The notes under the pieces: generated by a model | The model's database searches: none | What the model was told of the DNA's origin: nothing | Seen by the model: the letters and a program-made list of their open reading frames with translations, nothing else | Shown here: positions 54,701-63,949 of the stretch, one piece after another | Numbering within the stretch: the stretch's first letter is position 1 | Layout of the letters: each line of letters begins with the position of its first letter | Program-made: the position numbers and the translations under genes | Source: Sphingobium cyanobacteriorum | Lineage (GTDB): Bacteria > Pseudomonadota > Alphaproteobacteria > Sphingomonadales > Sphingomonadaceae | Length of the DNA: 64,000 bases | Direction: 5' to 3' | Assembly: GCF_030580935.1 (NCBI RefSeq) | Contig: NZ_JAUQOM010000010.1 | Coordinates: 1 to 64,000, forward strand

Positions 54701-55007
54701 CGCCCGTGCGGCGCATCCCGGCTGGGTGGCGGGTATGATGCGCCATGGTTTCCGGGGTGGCGCCGAACTGGCGGCGACGCTCGACCATCTGGGCGCCTTT
54801 GCGCATCTGGCGGGCGGGGTGCCCGGCCATCTGTTCGACCTTTATCATGACGCGACGCTGGGCCGCGCGGATGTGCGCGCCTTCCTTGCCGATGCCAATC
54901 CCGGCGCGCTGGCGGCGATGGAGGCGCGCTTCGCCGCGCTCCACGCCGCCGGCCTCTGGCGGACCCGGCGCAACTCGATCCTCGCCAGTCTGGAGCCCGC
55001 ACCATGA
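51768..55007 (+). CDS. cobN: Aerobic cobaltochelatase subunit CobN (1079 aa)
   Basis: The full-length protein has the CobN/magnesium chelatase H layout, with LILSTYPGKAHQMAHAVG near residue 385, ALVHMGAHGTLEWLPGKAV near 523, YPFIVNDPGEA near 560 and GSATMRTAGEDYAMALHLLG near 760. It inserts Co(II) into hydrogenobyrinate a,c-diamide with ATP, together with CobS and CobT, whose genes are not in this window. Slightly shorter than some homologues but no domain is missing. ATGA overlap links it to cobG. Confidence 0.94.
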   Translation: MHVIFRETHGIEEASAPQDLGQAPADLVLLSFSDSDLAACAAGWHEARGALPTLRLANLSALAHPLSVDTYIDRTLRGAKAILIRLIGGASYWSYGLQQVEALVRTHGIALAVLPGDGRPDARLDAASTVPVATLRELARLCDEGGAGAAQAALGVLARAAGLDGPAAPVAPLPMIGAWDGDMTCPAAFALTAKRPRILLIFYRSYLTAMDTRPFEALRDAFAARGFDLLGLFAPSLKPDAIRGWIARWVQALAPAALVNATAFSARGGDGATPLDGAGVPVFQLALATSGQQAWQESARGLSPADLAMHVVLPEVDGRLFAGVASFKEAQARDPALEFSRGAHRADPARIAAIVERVAGWVALRQRPAAARRLALILSTYPGKAHQMAHAVGLDAIASAAAMLNDLADAGYAVAPAGDLVADLQTTHLHWPVTAYRRALLSLPAALQEDLHAAWGPPEQDPDACDGIFRFAAIRRGAMIVALQPERGLHHDRADGYHDLSRCPRHAYVAFYLWLRAQRIDALVHMGAHGTLEWLPGKAVALSDKCWPEALIGPTPLLYPFIVNDPGEAAQAKRRICAVTIGHAPPPLAPARQGAGLGRIEALLDEFSNADGLDPARRLRLQTDIQDEAHALGLDTELALDDALSPAEAISRIDRFVCDVKDSQYGDGLHIFGRGAQGVAERAGLLAALDGRRIAPGPSGSPHRGRADVLPTGRNLYMVDPRAVPSRAAHAQGICLAEELLHRHLQDQGDYPRGLVVDLWGSATMRTAGEDYAMALHLLGVQPVWDHASERVTGIDILPLAMLDRPRIDVTLRVSGLFRDAFPMLPLLFGQAVRALCARDEPRDWNPFAGTAPTARVYGPQPGDYGLNMGDAAEIYTAQARRAAGDAWLAASSHAVDVDKRDEAGLRARVAAADAFVHAQDLPETDLLLAADYAAHEAGFAAAQAVVGGQAALYHLDARDPARLVARPLNEELARIVRARAAHPGWVAGMMRHGFRGGAELAATLDHLGAFAHLAGGVPGHLFDLYHDATLGRADVRAFLADANPGALAAMEARFAALHAAGLWRTRRNSILASLEPAP

Positions 55008-56131
55008 GCCTGATCAAGGGCTGGTGCCCCGACGCCTGGCATCCGATGACGGCGGGCGATGGCCTGCTGGTGCGGGTGCGCCCGCCATTGGGGCGGATCG
55101 ATGGCGGGCAACTGGCGGGCCTGTGCGACGCGGCGATGGCACATGGCAATGGCCTGATCGACCTCACCAGCCGCGCCAATCTCCAGCTTCGCGGTGTCAG
55201 CGCGCAAGGCTGGCAGTCGCTGATTGCGCGGTTGTTCGCTTTGGGCCTTGTCCATGCCGATCCCGTGCTGGAATCGCGCCGTGCCTTATTGATCGCGCCC
55301 GATTGGCAATCGGGCGACGATAGTGCGCGGATCGCCGGGGAACTGGCGGAACGGCTGGCGGAACTGCCCGACCTGCCGGCCAAGACGGGCTTTCTGATCG
55401 ACGCCGGCATGGCGCGTCGCCTTGCCGGAGAAGCAGGCGATTTCCGCATCGAACGCAGCGCAACGGGCGGGCTGATCCTGCGCGCTGACGGTCGCTCCAC
55501 CGGCATAGCCGTAACGCGAGACAAAGCCGTCGACGCGCTGATCGCGCTGGCGCACTGGTTCGTCGCCAGCGGTGGCGCGCAAGCGGGGCGCATGGCCCGC
55601 CACGCCGCGCCCTTGCCCGACTGGGCGCAGGGTGACATCGCACCCGCCTCAGCGACCGCGCCGGTTCGACCGGGCCGCCATCCGCTCGGCTTCGTCTATG
55701 GCGCGCCCTTTGGCCAGGTCGCGGCAGCGACGCTGGCCCGGCTTGCCCCCCATGCCCTGCGCCTGACGCCCTGGCGGACGCTGATTGTGCAAGGCAGCGC
55801 GGGCGACGCGATCGACGGGTTGCTGCGCGACGCCAGCGATCCCCTGTTGCGCGTCGATGCCTGCCCCGGCCAGCCCCGTTGCCCGCAAGCCACCGTCGAA
55901 ACCCGCGCACTGGCGCGCAGCCTTGCGCCGCATGTTTCCGGCCGTCTCCACGTCTCCGGCTGCGCCAAGGGCTGCGCGCGCGCAGCCCCCGCCGATCTTT
56001 GCCTGACCGGGCGCGAGGGCCGCTACGACCTTGCCCGCAACGCCAGCGCCGCCGCGCCACCGCAACAGGCGGGTCTTGACCGATCCGCCATCCTCGATCT
56101 TCTGGGAGTGCCCGATGCCGCATGTCTATGA
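55004..56131 (+). CDS. cobG: Precorrin-3B synthase CobG (375 aa)
   Basis: It belongs to the nitrite/sulphite-reductase-like family: paired half-domains with IDLTSRANLQLRGV and a C-terminal iron-sulphur site in DACPGQPRCPQATVET and SGCAKGCARA. CobG hydroxylates precorrin-3A with ring contraction priming. Its presence shows the aerobic pathway. The 3' end overlaps cobH by 17 bases. Confidence 0.92.
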   Translation: MSLIKGWCPDAWHPMTAGDGLLVRVRPPLGRIDGGQLAGLCDAAMAHGNGLIDLTSRANLQLRGVSAQGWQSLIARLFALGLVHADPVLESRRALLIAPDWQSGDDSARIAGELAERLAELPDLPAKTGFLIDAGMARRLAGEAGDFRIERSATGGLILRADGRSTGIAVTRDKAVDALIALAHWFVASGGAQAGRMARHAAPLPDWAQGDIAPASATAPVRPGRHPLGFVYGAPFGQVAAATLARLAPHALRLTPWRTLIVQGSAGDAIDGLLRDASDPLLRVDACPGQPRCPQATVETRALARSLAPHVSGRLHVSGCAKGCARAAPADLCLTGREGRYDLARNASAAAPPQQAGLDRSAILDLLGVPDAACL

Positions 56132-56744
56132 ACGCGACGGGGCGGCGATCTATCGCCAGTCCTTCGCCATCATCCGGGCGGAGGCGGCACTGGACCGCTT
56201 CCTGCCGGAGGAGGAGCCGGTCGCGGTCCGCATGATCCATGCTGCCGGGATGGTCGACCTGGCCCCGCATATCCGCTTTTCCCCTGGCTTCGCGTCGGCT
56301 GCGCGCAGCGCCCTGGCGCAGGGCGCGCCGATCCTGTGCGACGTGCGCATGGTGTCGGAGGGCGTGACCCGGGCGCGCCTGCCCGCCGACAATCCGGTGA
56401 TCTGCACATTGGGCGCGCCATCGGTGGCCGAACTGGCGCGCGCCCTGGGCACCACCCGTTCCGCCGCCGCGCTGGACCTGTGGCGGCCGCATCTGGCCGG
56501 TGCGGTGGTGGCGATCGGCAATGCGCCGACCGCGCTCTTCCATCTGCTCGACATGCTGGCGAAGCCCTGCTGCCCGCGCCCCGCCGCCATCATCGGTTGC
56601 CCGGTCGGCTTCGTCGGCGCTGCCGAATCCAAGGCCGCGCTGTGGGAAGCGCAGCCCGTTCCCTGCTGCATCGTCGAAGGCCGCCTGGGCGGCAGCGCCA
56701 TGACCGTGGCGGCGATCAATGCACTGGCGAGCCACGCGGAATGA
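56115..56744 (+). CDS. cobH: Precorrin-8X methylmutase CobH (209 aa)
   Basis: The catalytic histidine lies in VRMIHAAGMVD near residue 45, and DVRMVSEGVTRARL, AIGNAPTALFHLLDML and IGCPVGFVGAAESKAAL are family hallmarks. ATG 56115 follows GGGAG, within the end of cobG. It makes hydrogenobyrinate from precorrin-8X. Confidence 0.93.
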   Translation: MPHVYERDGAAIYRQSFAIIRAEAALDRFLPEEEPVAVRMIHAAGMVDLAPHIRFSPGFASAARSALAQGAPILCDVRMVSEGVTRARLPADNPVICTLGAPSVAELARALGTTRSAAALDLWRPHLAGAVVAIGNAPTALFHLLDMLAKPCCPRPAAIIGCPVGFVGAAESKAALWEAQPVPCCIVEGRLGGSAMTVAAINALASHAE

Positions 56745-57472
56745 GCATCATGCCCGGCACCATCCATGGCGTGGGCCTTGGCCCCGGCGCGCAGGATCTG
56801 ATGAGCGTGCGCACCGACCGGCTGGTGCGCGGCGCGCGCCACATCGCCTATTTCCGCAAGGCTGGTCGCCCCGGCCAGGCGCGCCGCATCGTGGAGGGGA
56901 TGCTGCGGCCGGACGCGGTCGAGATCGCCATGGAATATCCGGTGACGACCGAAATCCCGCTGCGCGATCCGCGTTACAATGCCACCCTGTCCGCCTTCTA
57001 CGCGGACTGCACCGACCGGCTGAGCGCCCTGGCGCAAGGCGGAGAAGATGTAGTCGTGCTGTGCGAGGGCGATCCCTTTTTCTACGGCTCCTTCATGCAC
57101 CTGCACAGCCGCCTGACCGGCGTGGTCCCGGTGCGGATCGTGCCGGGGATCAGCGGCATGGCCGGTGCCTGGACCGCCAGCGGCGCGCCGATCACATGGG
57201 GCGACGATGTGCTGACGGTGCTGATGGCGACGCTGCCCGAAGCCGATCTTGTCCGCCGCATCGCCGACACCGATGCGCTGGTGGTGATGAAGATCGGCCG
57301 CAACCTGCCCAAGCTGCGCCGTGCGGTGGCCGCCGCCGGGCGCGAGGGGGAGGCATGGCTGGTCGAACATGCCGCCATGCCGGAACAGAAGGTGACGCCG
57401 CTGCTGAAGGCGGACAGCGTGACCCCCTATTTCTCGATCCTGCTGATCCATGGTCAGGGGCGGCGGCCATGA
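56741..57472 (+). CDS. cobI: Precorrin-2 C20-methyltransferase CobI (243 aa)
   Basis: SAM-dependent tetrapyrrole methylase with GVGLGPGAQDLMSVR at the start, LCEGDPFFYGSFMHL near 107 and VPGISGMAGAW near 131. It makes precorrin-3A. ATGA overlaps with cobH before and cobJ after. Confidence 0.93.
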   Translation: MSIMPGTIHGVGLGPGAQDLMSVRTDRLVRGARHIAYFRKAGRPGQARRIVEGMLRPDAVEIAMEYPVTTEIPLRDPRYNATLSAFYADCTDRLSALAQGGEDVVVLCEGDPFFYGSFMHLHSRLTGVVPVRIVPGISGMAGAWTASGAPITWGDDVLTVLMATLPEADLVRRIADTDALVVMKIGRNLPKLRRAVAAAGREGEAWLVEHAAMPEQKVTPLLKADSVTPYFSILLIHGQGRRP

Positions 57473-58218
57473 GCGGCTGGCTGGCCATTGCCGGGCTGGG
57501 ACCGGGCGACGAAGCGCTGGTGACGCCGGAGGTGACGGTGGCGCTGGCGCAGGCGACCGATGTGGTCGGCTACATCCCCTATGTCGCGCGGGTCGCGCCG
57601 CGCGCAGGGCTGGTCCTGCACCCGTCCGACAATCGGGTGGAGGGTGAGCGGGCGGCCCATGCGCTGGCGCTGGCGGCGGCGGGGCGGCGCGTGGTCGTGG
57701 TGTCGTCGGGTGATCCGGGCGTTTTCGCCATGGCCTCGGCCGTGTTCGAGGCGCTGGAGGCGGGGCCTGCGGACTGGCGGGATCTCGACATTCGCGTCCT
57801 GCCCGGCATCACCGCGATGCTGGCGGCCAGCGCGCGGGCGGGCGCGCCGCTTGGCCATGATTTCTGCGCGATCAACCTGTCCGACAATCTGAAACCCTGG
57901 GATCTGGTCGAGCGGCGGCTGCGGCTGGCGGTGGCGGCGGATTTCGCCATCGCCCTCTACAACCCCCGGTCGAAGGCGCGGCCGCAGGGGTTCGCCCGTG
58001 CGCTGGAACTGCTGCGGGCAACGTGCAGCGACGATCGCCCGATCCTGTTCGCGCGGGCGGTATCGACCCCGGACGAAGCACTGAACATCGTCCCCCTGTC
58101 GCAGGCGATGCCCGACATGGCGGACATGCGCACGATGGTCATCATCGGGTCCAGCCAGACGCGGATCATTCCGCGCGCCGGCGCGCCGATCCTCTACACG
58201 CCCCGGTTCGCCGCATGA
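57469..58218 (+). CDS. cobJ: Precorrin-3B C17-methyltransferase CobJ (249 aa)
   Basis: Tetrapyrrole methylase with AGLGPGDEALVTPEV, YIPYVARVA, SSGDPGVFAMAS, VLPGITAMLAASA and ALYNPRSKARP, the last being typical of CobJ/CbiH. It catalyses ring contraction to precorrin-4. The final 25 bases overlap the opposite-strand cobK gene. Confidence 0.93.
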   Translation: MSGWLAIAGLGPGDEALVTPEVTVALAQATDVVGYIPYVARVAPRAGLVLHPSDNRVEGERAAHALALAAAGRRVVVVSSGDPGVFAMASAVFEALEAGPADWRDLDIRVLPGITAMLAASARAGAPLGHDFCAINLSDNLKPWDLVERRLRLAVAADFAIALYNPRSKARPQGFARALELLRATCSDDRPILFARAVSTPDEALNIVPLSQAMPDMADMRTMVIIGSSQTRIIPRAGAPILYTPRFAA

Positions 58219-58943
58219 TCCAGCCAGCGCAGAATTTCATGGGGATCATGGACCTCCGGCCGGTCGGGCAGGGCAGGGCGGTCGATCATCAGCACCGGCA
58301 ACCCCGATTGCCGCGCCGCGACCAGCTTGGCCTGCGCGCCCGTGCCGCCGGCATTCTTGCAGACCAGCAGGTCGATGCCATGCGCCCGCATCAGCCGCGC
58401 ATCGCCCTCGACATGGAAGGGACCGCGATCGATCACAAGCTGGTGCCGGGGCAGGACCGGCGGCACGACCGGCGCATCGACGAAGCGCAGGAGGTAGAAA
58501 TGCTGCGGCCGCGCGGCGAAGGCGTCGGCGTGCATCCGGCCGAGCGCCAGCAGGATGCGGCGGGCGGGACCGTCCAGCGCGGCGATCGCGCCGGCAATAT
58601 CGGGCACATGGGTCCAGCGGTCGCCCGCCCCCGCGCGCCAGGCCGGGCGCGTCAGGGCGACATGGGCGACGCCTGCCAGTCGAGCCGCCGCGACTGCATT
58701 ATGGCTCATCGTCGCGGCGAAGGGGTGGGTCGCATCGATCAGATGCGTGACGCCGTGCTGGCGCAGATAGGCCGCCAGCCCCGCCACCCCGCCAAAGCCG
58801 CCGACCCGCACCGGCACCGGCTGCGCGCGCGGACTGTCCACCCGGCCGGCATAGCTGAGCACCGCCCGCTCGCCCTGTTCCGCCAGCAGCCGGGCGAGCG
58901 CGCTCGCCTCAGTGGTGCCGCCCAGGATCAGGATGTTGCGCAT
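58194..58943 (-). CDS. cobK: Precorrin-6A reductase CobK (249 aa)
   Basis: The N-terminus MRNILILGGTTEASALARLL and the segments HLIDATHPFAATMSHNA, RPAWRAGAGDRW and LLVCKNAGGTGAQAKL are characteristic. It reduces precorrin-6A with NADPH. The gene is the only cob gene on the minus strand; its 3' end overlaps cobJ and its start codon shares the tetranucleotide CATG with that of cobL on the other strand. It therefore cannot be part of the plus-strand transcript and must have its own promoter inside cobL. Confidence 0.93.
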   Translation of the reverse strand: MRNILILGGTTEASALARLLAEQGERAVLSYAGRVDSPRAQPVPVRVGGFGGVAGLAAYLRQHGVTHLIDATHPFAATMSHNAVAAARLAGVAHVALTRPAWRAGAGDRWTHVPDIAGAIAALDGPARRILLALGRMHADAFAARPQHFYLLRFVDAPVVPPVLPRHQLVIDRGPFHVEGDARLMRAHGIDLLVCKNAGGTGAQAKLVAARQSGLPVLMIDRPALPDRPEVHDPHEILRWLDHAANRGV

Positions 58944-60147
58944 GGCTGATGGTCCGGCAAGGCCATGGCTGACGATCGTCGGCGTGGGCGAGGATGGATG
59001 GGACGGACTGGCGCCGCCAGCCCGCGCGGCGATCGATGCGGCGGAACTGGTCATGGGACCGGCCCGGCATCTGGCGCTGCTTGGCGATCATAAGCGGCGG
59101 GCGATGGCATGGCCAGTCCCCTTCGCCGATGGTGTCGCGCAACTGCTGGCGCATCGTGGCCGGCGCGTGGTGGCGCTGGCGTCGGGCGATCCCTTCTGGT
59201 TCGGGGCGGGGAGCAGCCTGACCCGGCATCTGGAGCCGGGCGAGTGGATCGCGCACCCGGCGCCCTCCACCGTCTCGCTGGCGGCGGCGCGGCTGGGCTG
59301 GGCGGTGCAGGACATGGCCTGCGTCGCGCTTCACGCCGCGCCGGTGACGCGATTGCGGCCCTATCTCGTGCCGGGACGGCGCATCGTGGCGCTGCTGCGC
59401 GATGGCGCGGCGGTGGGCGATGTCGCGGCTTGTCTGCGCGATCAGGGGTTCGGCACATCGACCCTGCACCTGCTCGAAGCCTTGGGCGGCCCGCGTGAGC
59501 GGGTGCGGGTCATGCGCGCCGATGCGCCGATACCCGACGATAGCACCCATCCGGTCGCGATCGGCATCGACTGCGCGGGCGGGGGCAGGGTGCTGCCCTG
59601 CGCATCGGGCATCGCCGACGACTGGTTCGACCATGATGGCCAGATCAGCAAGCGCCCCGTCCGCGCCCTCGCCCTTTCGGCGCTCGCGCCCCGGCCGGGA
59701 GACATGTTGTGGGACATCGGCGCGGGATCGGGATCGATCGGGATCGAATGGCTGCTTGCCCATCCCGCCAACCGCGCCGTCGCGCTGGAGGCTGACCCGG
59801 TGCGCGCCGCACGGATCAGTGCGAACGCCAAAGCACTGGGCATGGACCGGATCGAGGTGCTGGCCGGCCGCGCGCCCGACCTGTTGCCCGATCGCGTGCC
59901 CGACGCGCTATTCATCGGCGGCGGCCTGTCGCACGCATTGCTCGCCACGCTCTGGGCCAGGCTGCCTGCCGGGGTGCGGCTGGTCGCCCATGCGGTGACA
60001 CTGGAGTCCGAAGCCCTGCTCGCCCGTTGGCAGGCGGAAAAGGGCGGCCATCTGTTGCGGATCGACCTGGCCCAGGCCGCGCCGATCGGGGCGCGGCGCG
60101 GCTGGCGCGCCAGCTATCCTGTGGTGCAATGGAGCGTCATCCTGTGA
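58942..60147 (+). CDS. cobL: Precorrin-6B C5,15-methyltransferase (decarboxylating) CobL (401 aa)
   Basis: The N-terminal half is a tetrapyrrole methylase (LTIVGVGEDGWDGL, LASGDPFWFGAGSS, APSTVSLAAARLGW) and the C-terminal half a CbiT-like SAM methyltransferase/decarboxylase (LWDIGAGSGSIGIEWL). AGGATG lies about 8 bases before ATG 58942. It converts precorrin-6B to precorrin-8X. The end overlaps cobE by 19 bases. Confidence 0.93.
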   Translation: MADGPARPWLTIVGVGEDGWDGLAPPARAAIDAAELVMGPARHLALLGDHKRRAMAWPVPFADGVAQLLAHRGRRVVALASGDPFWFGAGSSLTRHLEPGEWIAHPAPSTVSLAAARLGWAVQDMACVALHAAPVTRLRPYLVPGRRIVALLRDGAAVGDVAACLRDQGFGTSTLHLLEALGGPRERVRVMRADAPIPDDSTHPVAIGIDCAGGGRVLPCASGIADDWFDHDGQISKRPVRALALSALAPRPGDMLWDIGAGSGSIGIEWLLAHPANRAVALEADPVRAARISANAKALGMDRIEVLAGRAPDLLPDRVPDALFIGGGLSHALLATLWARLPAGVRLVAHAVTLESEALLARWQAEKGGHLLRIDLAQAAPIGARRGWRASYPVVQWSVIL

Positions 60148-60509
60148 TCGTCGCCGGCTTCGGATGTCGCGCCGGCGCGAGCGCTGTGTCACTCCGCGCG
60201 GCGCTGGACCGTGCGCAACGGGGCGTGCCGCCCATTACCCTGCTGGCGGCGCCGCATGACAAGCTGCCCGCGCTGGCCCCGCTCGCAGCGACACTGGGCC
60301 TGCCGATCACCGGCATCGCGCCCGATGCGCTGACCGTCATCGTCACGCCGACCCAATCCACCGCCAGCCTGATGGCGCGCGGCGTCGGCAGCCTGTGCGA
60401 AGCCGCCGCGCTGGCCGCCGCCGGACCCGGCGCGACCCTGATCGGCCGTCGCGTCATGTCGCCCGATCGGATGGCGACCTGCGCCATCGCCCAAGGACAG
60501 ACCCCATGA
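60129..60509 (+). CDS. cobE: CobE-family cobalamin biosynthesis protein (126 aa)
   Basis: The sequence [35 protein letters not shown] and a C-terminal [19 protein letters not shown] are those of CobE/CbiG C-terminal-type proteins. CobE is needed in aerobic pathways although its precise reaction is not settled. It overlaps cobL and cobM at either end. Confidence 0.85.
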   Translation: MERHPVIVAGFGCRAGASAVSLRAALDRAQRGVPPITLLAAPHDKLPALAPLAATLGLPITGIAPDALTVIVTPTQSTASLMARGVGSLCEAAALAAAGPGATLIGRRVMSPDRMATCAIAQGQTP

Positions 60510-61291
60510 CCATTCACTTCATCGGTGCCGGCCCCGGCGCGCCCGACCTCATCACCCTGCGCGGCCGCGATCTGATCGCCGCCTCGCCCGTCTGCCTCTA
60601 TGCCGGGTCGCTGGTGCCCGTCGCGCTGCTTGGCCATTGCCCGCCCGGCGCGCGGATCGTGAACACGGCACCGTTGTCCCTCGACCAGATCATCGCCGAA
60701 ATGGCCGCCGCCCATGGTGCCGGGCAGGATGTGGCACGGCTCCATTCGGGCGACCTGTCGATCTGGTCGGCCATGGGCGAGCAGTTGCGCCGGCTGCGCG
60801 CGCTCGACATCCCCTTCGATGTGACGCCCGGCGTGCCCGCCTTCGCTGCGGCCGCGGCCGCGCTGGAGGTGGAACTGACCCTGCCCGGCCTGGCCCAGTC
60901 GCTGGTGCTGACCCGCACGCCGGGCCGCGCCAGCGCCATGCCGCCGACGGAAAGCCTGACCGCCTTCGCCGCGACCGGCGCGACCCTCGCCATCCATTTG
61001 TCGATCCACAATCTGGCGCAGACGGTGGCGGACCTGATCCCGACTTATGGTTCCGACTGCCCGGTGGCGGTGGTGTGGCGGGCGAGCTGGCCCGACCAGC
61101 GCATCGTCCGTGCGACGCTGGCCACCATCGAGCACGCCGTCGCCGGCAGCATGGAACGCACCGCCCTGATCCTTGTGGGCCAGGTGCTTGGCCTGCCCGA
61201 CTTCGCGGAAAGCAGCCTTTACACTCCCGATTATGACCGTCGTTTCCGTCCGCAATCGGCGGCTTCGCGCTTTGCGGGGACAAGCGAATGA
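60506..61291 (+). CDS. cobM: Precorrin-4 C11-methyltransferase CobM (261 aa)
   Basis: Tetrapyrrole methylase with [45 protein letters not shown] and [13 protein letters not shown], all typical of CobM/CbiF. It makes precorrin-5. ATGA overlaps on both sides. Confidence 0.94.
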   Translation: MTIHFIGAGPGAPDLITLRGRDLIAASPVCLYAGSLVPVALLGHCPPGARIVNTAPLSLDQIIAEMAAAHGAGQDVARLHSGDLSIWSAMGEQLRRLRALDIPFDVTPGVPAFAAAAAALEVELTLPGLAQSLVLTRTPGRASAMPPTESLTAFAATGATLAIHLSIHNLAQTVADLIPTYGSDCPVAVVWRASWPDQRIVRATLATIEHAVAGSMERTALILVGQVLGLPDFAESSLYTPDYDRRFRPQSAASRFAGTSE

Positions 61292-62595
61292 GCGTCCCCG
61301 GCCTGATGATCGCTGCGCCTGCGTCGGGCACCGGCAAGACCACGGTGATGCTTGGCCTGCTCCGCGCGCTTCGCGAGGACGGCCTGACCGTGCAACCCTA
61401 CAAGAGCGGCCCCGACTATATCGATCCCGCCTTCCATCGCGCCGCCTGCGGCCGGGCGTCGTTCAATCTTGATAGCTGGGCGATGACGCCTGGCCTGCTG
61501 GACGCCATCGCGGGGCAGGCTGCGGGCGCGGACATTGCCATCGCCGAAGGATCGATGGGGCTGTATGACGGCGTGGCCAGCATCGGCGGGACCGGCCATG
61601 GCGCCAGCGCCGACATTGCCCGGCTTATGGGCTGGCCGGTCATCCTGGTGATCGACGTGTCGGGCCAGGCCCAGTCTGCCGCCGCCACCGCGCTCGGCTT
61701 CGCCCGCCTCGATCCCGACCTGCCCTTTGCCGGGGTGATCCTCAACCGTGTCGCCAGCCCGCGCCATGAACGGCTGGTGCGGCGGGGCATGGAGGCTGTG
61801 GGCATCAGGGTGCTGGGCGCGCTGCCCCGGCGCGGCGACCTGGCCCTACCCGAACGGCATCTGGGACTGGTGCAGGCGGTCGAACATCCCGATCTCGACC
61901 GCGCCATCGTCGGCTATGCCGCATTCCTGCGCGCGCATGTCGATCTGGACGCGATCCGGCAGACGGCGCGCGGCGTGACCCCGGCTAATGCAGACAGCCT
62001 GCCACTTCCCCCGGCGCAGCGCATCGCGCTGGCACGGGACGAGGCATTTTCCTTCACCTACCCGCATCTGCTGGAGGGCTGGCGGCGCGCCGGCGCGGAC
62101 ATTCTGCCCTTCTCGCCGCTGGCCGATGCAGCGCCCGCGCCGGACGCCGATCTGGTCTGGCTGCCCGGCGGCTATCCCGAACTGCATGCCGGGCGGATCG
62201 CCGCCGCGTCGCGCTTCCTGAACGGTCTGCGCCATCATGCGCGGACCCGCCCGGTCCATGGCGAGTGCGGCGGCTATATGGTGCTGGGTGACGCCTTGAT
62301 CGACAAGGCGGGCGCGCGCCACGCCATGGCGGGCCTGCTGGGCCTTGTCACCAGCTATGCCCAGCGGCGCATGCATCTGGGCTATCGTCACGCGACCCTG
62401 CTGGCGCCGGTCGGGACGATCACGTCCGGCACGGCGCTGCGCGGTCATGAATTTCATTATTCGACCATTATCGCCCAGCCCGACGCCCCGCTCGCGCATG
62501 TCACCGATGCCGATGGCACGACCGTCCCGGAAACCGGGTCGCAGCGCGGCCAAGTGACCGGCAGCTTCTTTCACATGATCGCCCCGGCCCGATGA
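61288..62595 (+). CDS. cobB: Hydrogenobyrinate a,c-diamide synthase CobB (435 aa)
   Basis: An ATP-binding loop ASGTGKTTV at residues 12-20 and [13 protein letters not shown] identify the N-terminal amidation domain. The glutaminase domain has [10 protein letters not shown] and the nucleophile cysteine in [11 protein letters not shown] near residue 327. It amidates side chains a and c of hydrogenobyrinate before cobalt insertion. Confidence 0.93.
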   Translation: MSVPGLMIAAPASGTGKTTVMLGLLRALREDGLTVQPYKSGPDYIDPAFHRAACGRASFNLDSWAMTPGLLDAIAGQAAGADIAIAEGSMGLYDGVASIGGTGHGASADIARLMGWPVILVIDVSGQAQSAAATALGFARLDPDLPFAGVILNRVASPRHERLVRRGMEAVGIRVLGALPRRGDLALPERHLGLVQAVEHPDLDRAIVGYAAFLRAHVDLDAIRQTARGVTPANADSLPLPPAQRIALARDEAFSFTYPHLLEGWRRAGADILPFSPLADAAPAPDADLVWLPGGYPELHAGRIAAASRFLNGLRHHARTRPVHGECGGYMVLGDALIDKAGARHAMAGLLGLVTSYAQRRMHLGYRHATLLAPVGTITSGTALRGHEFHYSTIIAQPDAPLAHVTDADGTTVPETGSQRGQVTGSFFHMIAPAR

Positions 62596-63347
62596 TCGAC
62601 CTGACCCTGATCGGCATCGGCACGGGTGATCCGGCACAACTCACGCTGGCGGCGATCCGGGCGATGAACGCCGCCGACCTGATCCTGCTGCCGCGCAAGG
62701 GCGCGGAGAAAAGCGATCTGATCGCGGTGCGGCGGCAAATCTGCGCCGATGTGCTGACCGGCGCCACCCGCGTCGTGGCGTTCGACCTGCCCGTGCGCCG
62801 CGCCCAGGGCGATTATCTGGAGGCGGTGCAGGACTGGCATGATGCGATCGCCCATGGCTGGACGGCGCAGATCGCCGCGCATCTGCCCGAAGGCGGCCGG
62901 CTGGCCCTGCTCGTATGGGGCGATCCGTCGCTGTACGACAGCAGCTTGCGCATCGCCGACCGGCTGCGGGCGCAGGGCATGGACCTGCGCGTCACGGTCA
63001 TCCCCGGCATCAGCAGCCTTCAGGCGCTGACCGCCGCCCACGCCATTCCCCTGAACGCGCTGGCCGATCCGGTCGTCATCACCACCGGCCGGCAGATCCG
63101 CGACCATGGCTGGCCCGCGCAGGCGGACAGCGTGGCGGTGATGCTGGACGGTGGCGGCGCGTTCCAGGCGATCGATCCGGCGGGGGTCCATATCTGGTGG
63201 GGGGCTTATCTCGGCATGGCGCAGCAGGCGCTGATCTCTGGCCCGCTTGCCCAAGCCGGCGCGTCTATCGTCGCGCAACGGGCCGCGCTGCGGGCGCGGC
63301 ATGGCTGGATCATGGATGTCTATCTGATGCGAAGGGAAACGAAATGA
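62592..63347 (+). CDS. cobF: Precorrin-6A synthase (deacetylating) CobF (251 aa)
   Basis: The N-terminus LTLIGIGTGDPAQLTLAAIR and LILLPRKGAEKSDLIAVRR, with LLVWGDPSLYDSSLRIADRL and VIPGISSLQALTAAH, are specific for CobF, found only in the aerobic route. It methylates C1 and releases acetate. ATGA overlap with cobB, then cobO begins with another ATGA. Confidence 0.93.
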   Translation: MIDLTLIGIGTGDPAQLTLAAIRAMNAADLILLPRKGAEKSDLIAVRRQICADVLTGATRVVAFDLPVRRAQGDYLEAVQDWHDAIAHGWTAQIAAHLPEGGRLALLVWGDPSLYDSSLRIADRLRAQGMDLRVTVIPGISSLQALTAAHAIPLNALADPVVITTGRQIRDHGWPAQADSVAVMLDGGGAFQAIDPAGVHIWWGAYLGMAQQALISGPLAQAGASIVAQRAALRARHGWIMDVYLMRRETK

Positions 63348-63949
63348 GCGAAGCGGACGAAGCGCGCCACAGCGAAAAAATGCGCCGGAAGCAGGCGGCG
63401 CAGGCGAAGATCATGGCCAACAAGACACAGGAAAAGGGGCTGCTGATCGTCCACACCGGCAAGGGCAAGGGCAAGACAAGCGCCGCGCTGGGCATGGTCG
63501 TCCGCGCCATCGGCCATGGCATGAAGGTCGGCGTCGTCCAGTTCGTGAAAGGCGCGATGGCGACCGGGGAAAAGGCGGTGTTCGACGCCTTCCCCGATCA
63601 TGTCGCATTCAAGCCGATGGGCGAAGGCTTCACCTGGGACACGCAGGATCGCGCCCGCGACATTGCCCATGCCCGCGCCGCCTGGGACGAGGTAAAGCGG
63701 ATGATCGCCGACCCGTCCTGCGCCATGGTGCTGGCCGACGAACTGAACATCGTGCTGCGCTACGACTATCTGCCGGTCGATGAAGTGCTGGCGGCGGTGA
63801 ATGCGCGCCCCCCGATGAAGCATGTCATCATCACCGGCCGCAACGCGCCCGATGCGCTGGTCGCGGCGGCCGATCTCGTCACCGACATGGTGATGGTCAA
63901 GCATCCCTTCCGGTCGGGGGTGAAGGCACAGAAGGGCATCGAATTTTGA
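63344..63949 (+). CDS. cobO: Cob(I)yrinic acid a,c-diamide adenosyltransferase CobO (201 aa)
   Basis: The P-loop GKGKGKTSAALG sits at about residues 39-50, and VVQFVKGAM, FTWDTQDRARD, LADELNIVLRYDYLP and VIITGRNAPDAL are family motifs. It adenosylates the cobalt of cobyrinate diamide. AGGGAAACGAA precedes ATG 63344. Its stop overlaps the next gene. Confidence 0.94.
   Translation: MSEADEARHSEKMRRKQAAQAKIMANKTQEKGLLIVHTGKGKGKTSAALGMVVRAIGHGMKVGVVQFVKGAMATGEKAVFDAFPDHVAFKPMGEGFTWDTQDRARDIAHARAAWDEVKRMIADPSCAMVLADELNIVLRYDYLPVDEVLAAVNARPPMKHVIITGRNAPDALVAAADLVTDMVMVKHPFRSGVKAQKGIEF

Noticed and set aside
53091..54944. A 617-codon open frame antisense to cobN
   Set aside because: The same shadow effect in high-GC coding sequence; no motif, signal or ribosome site supports it.
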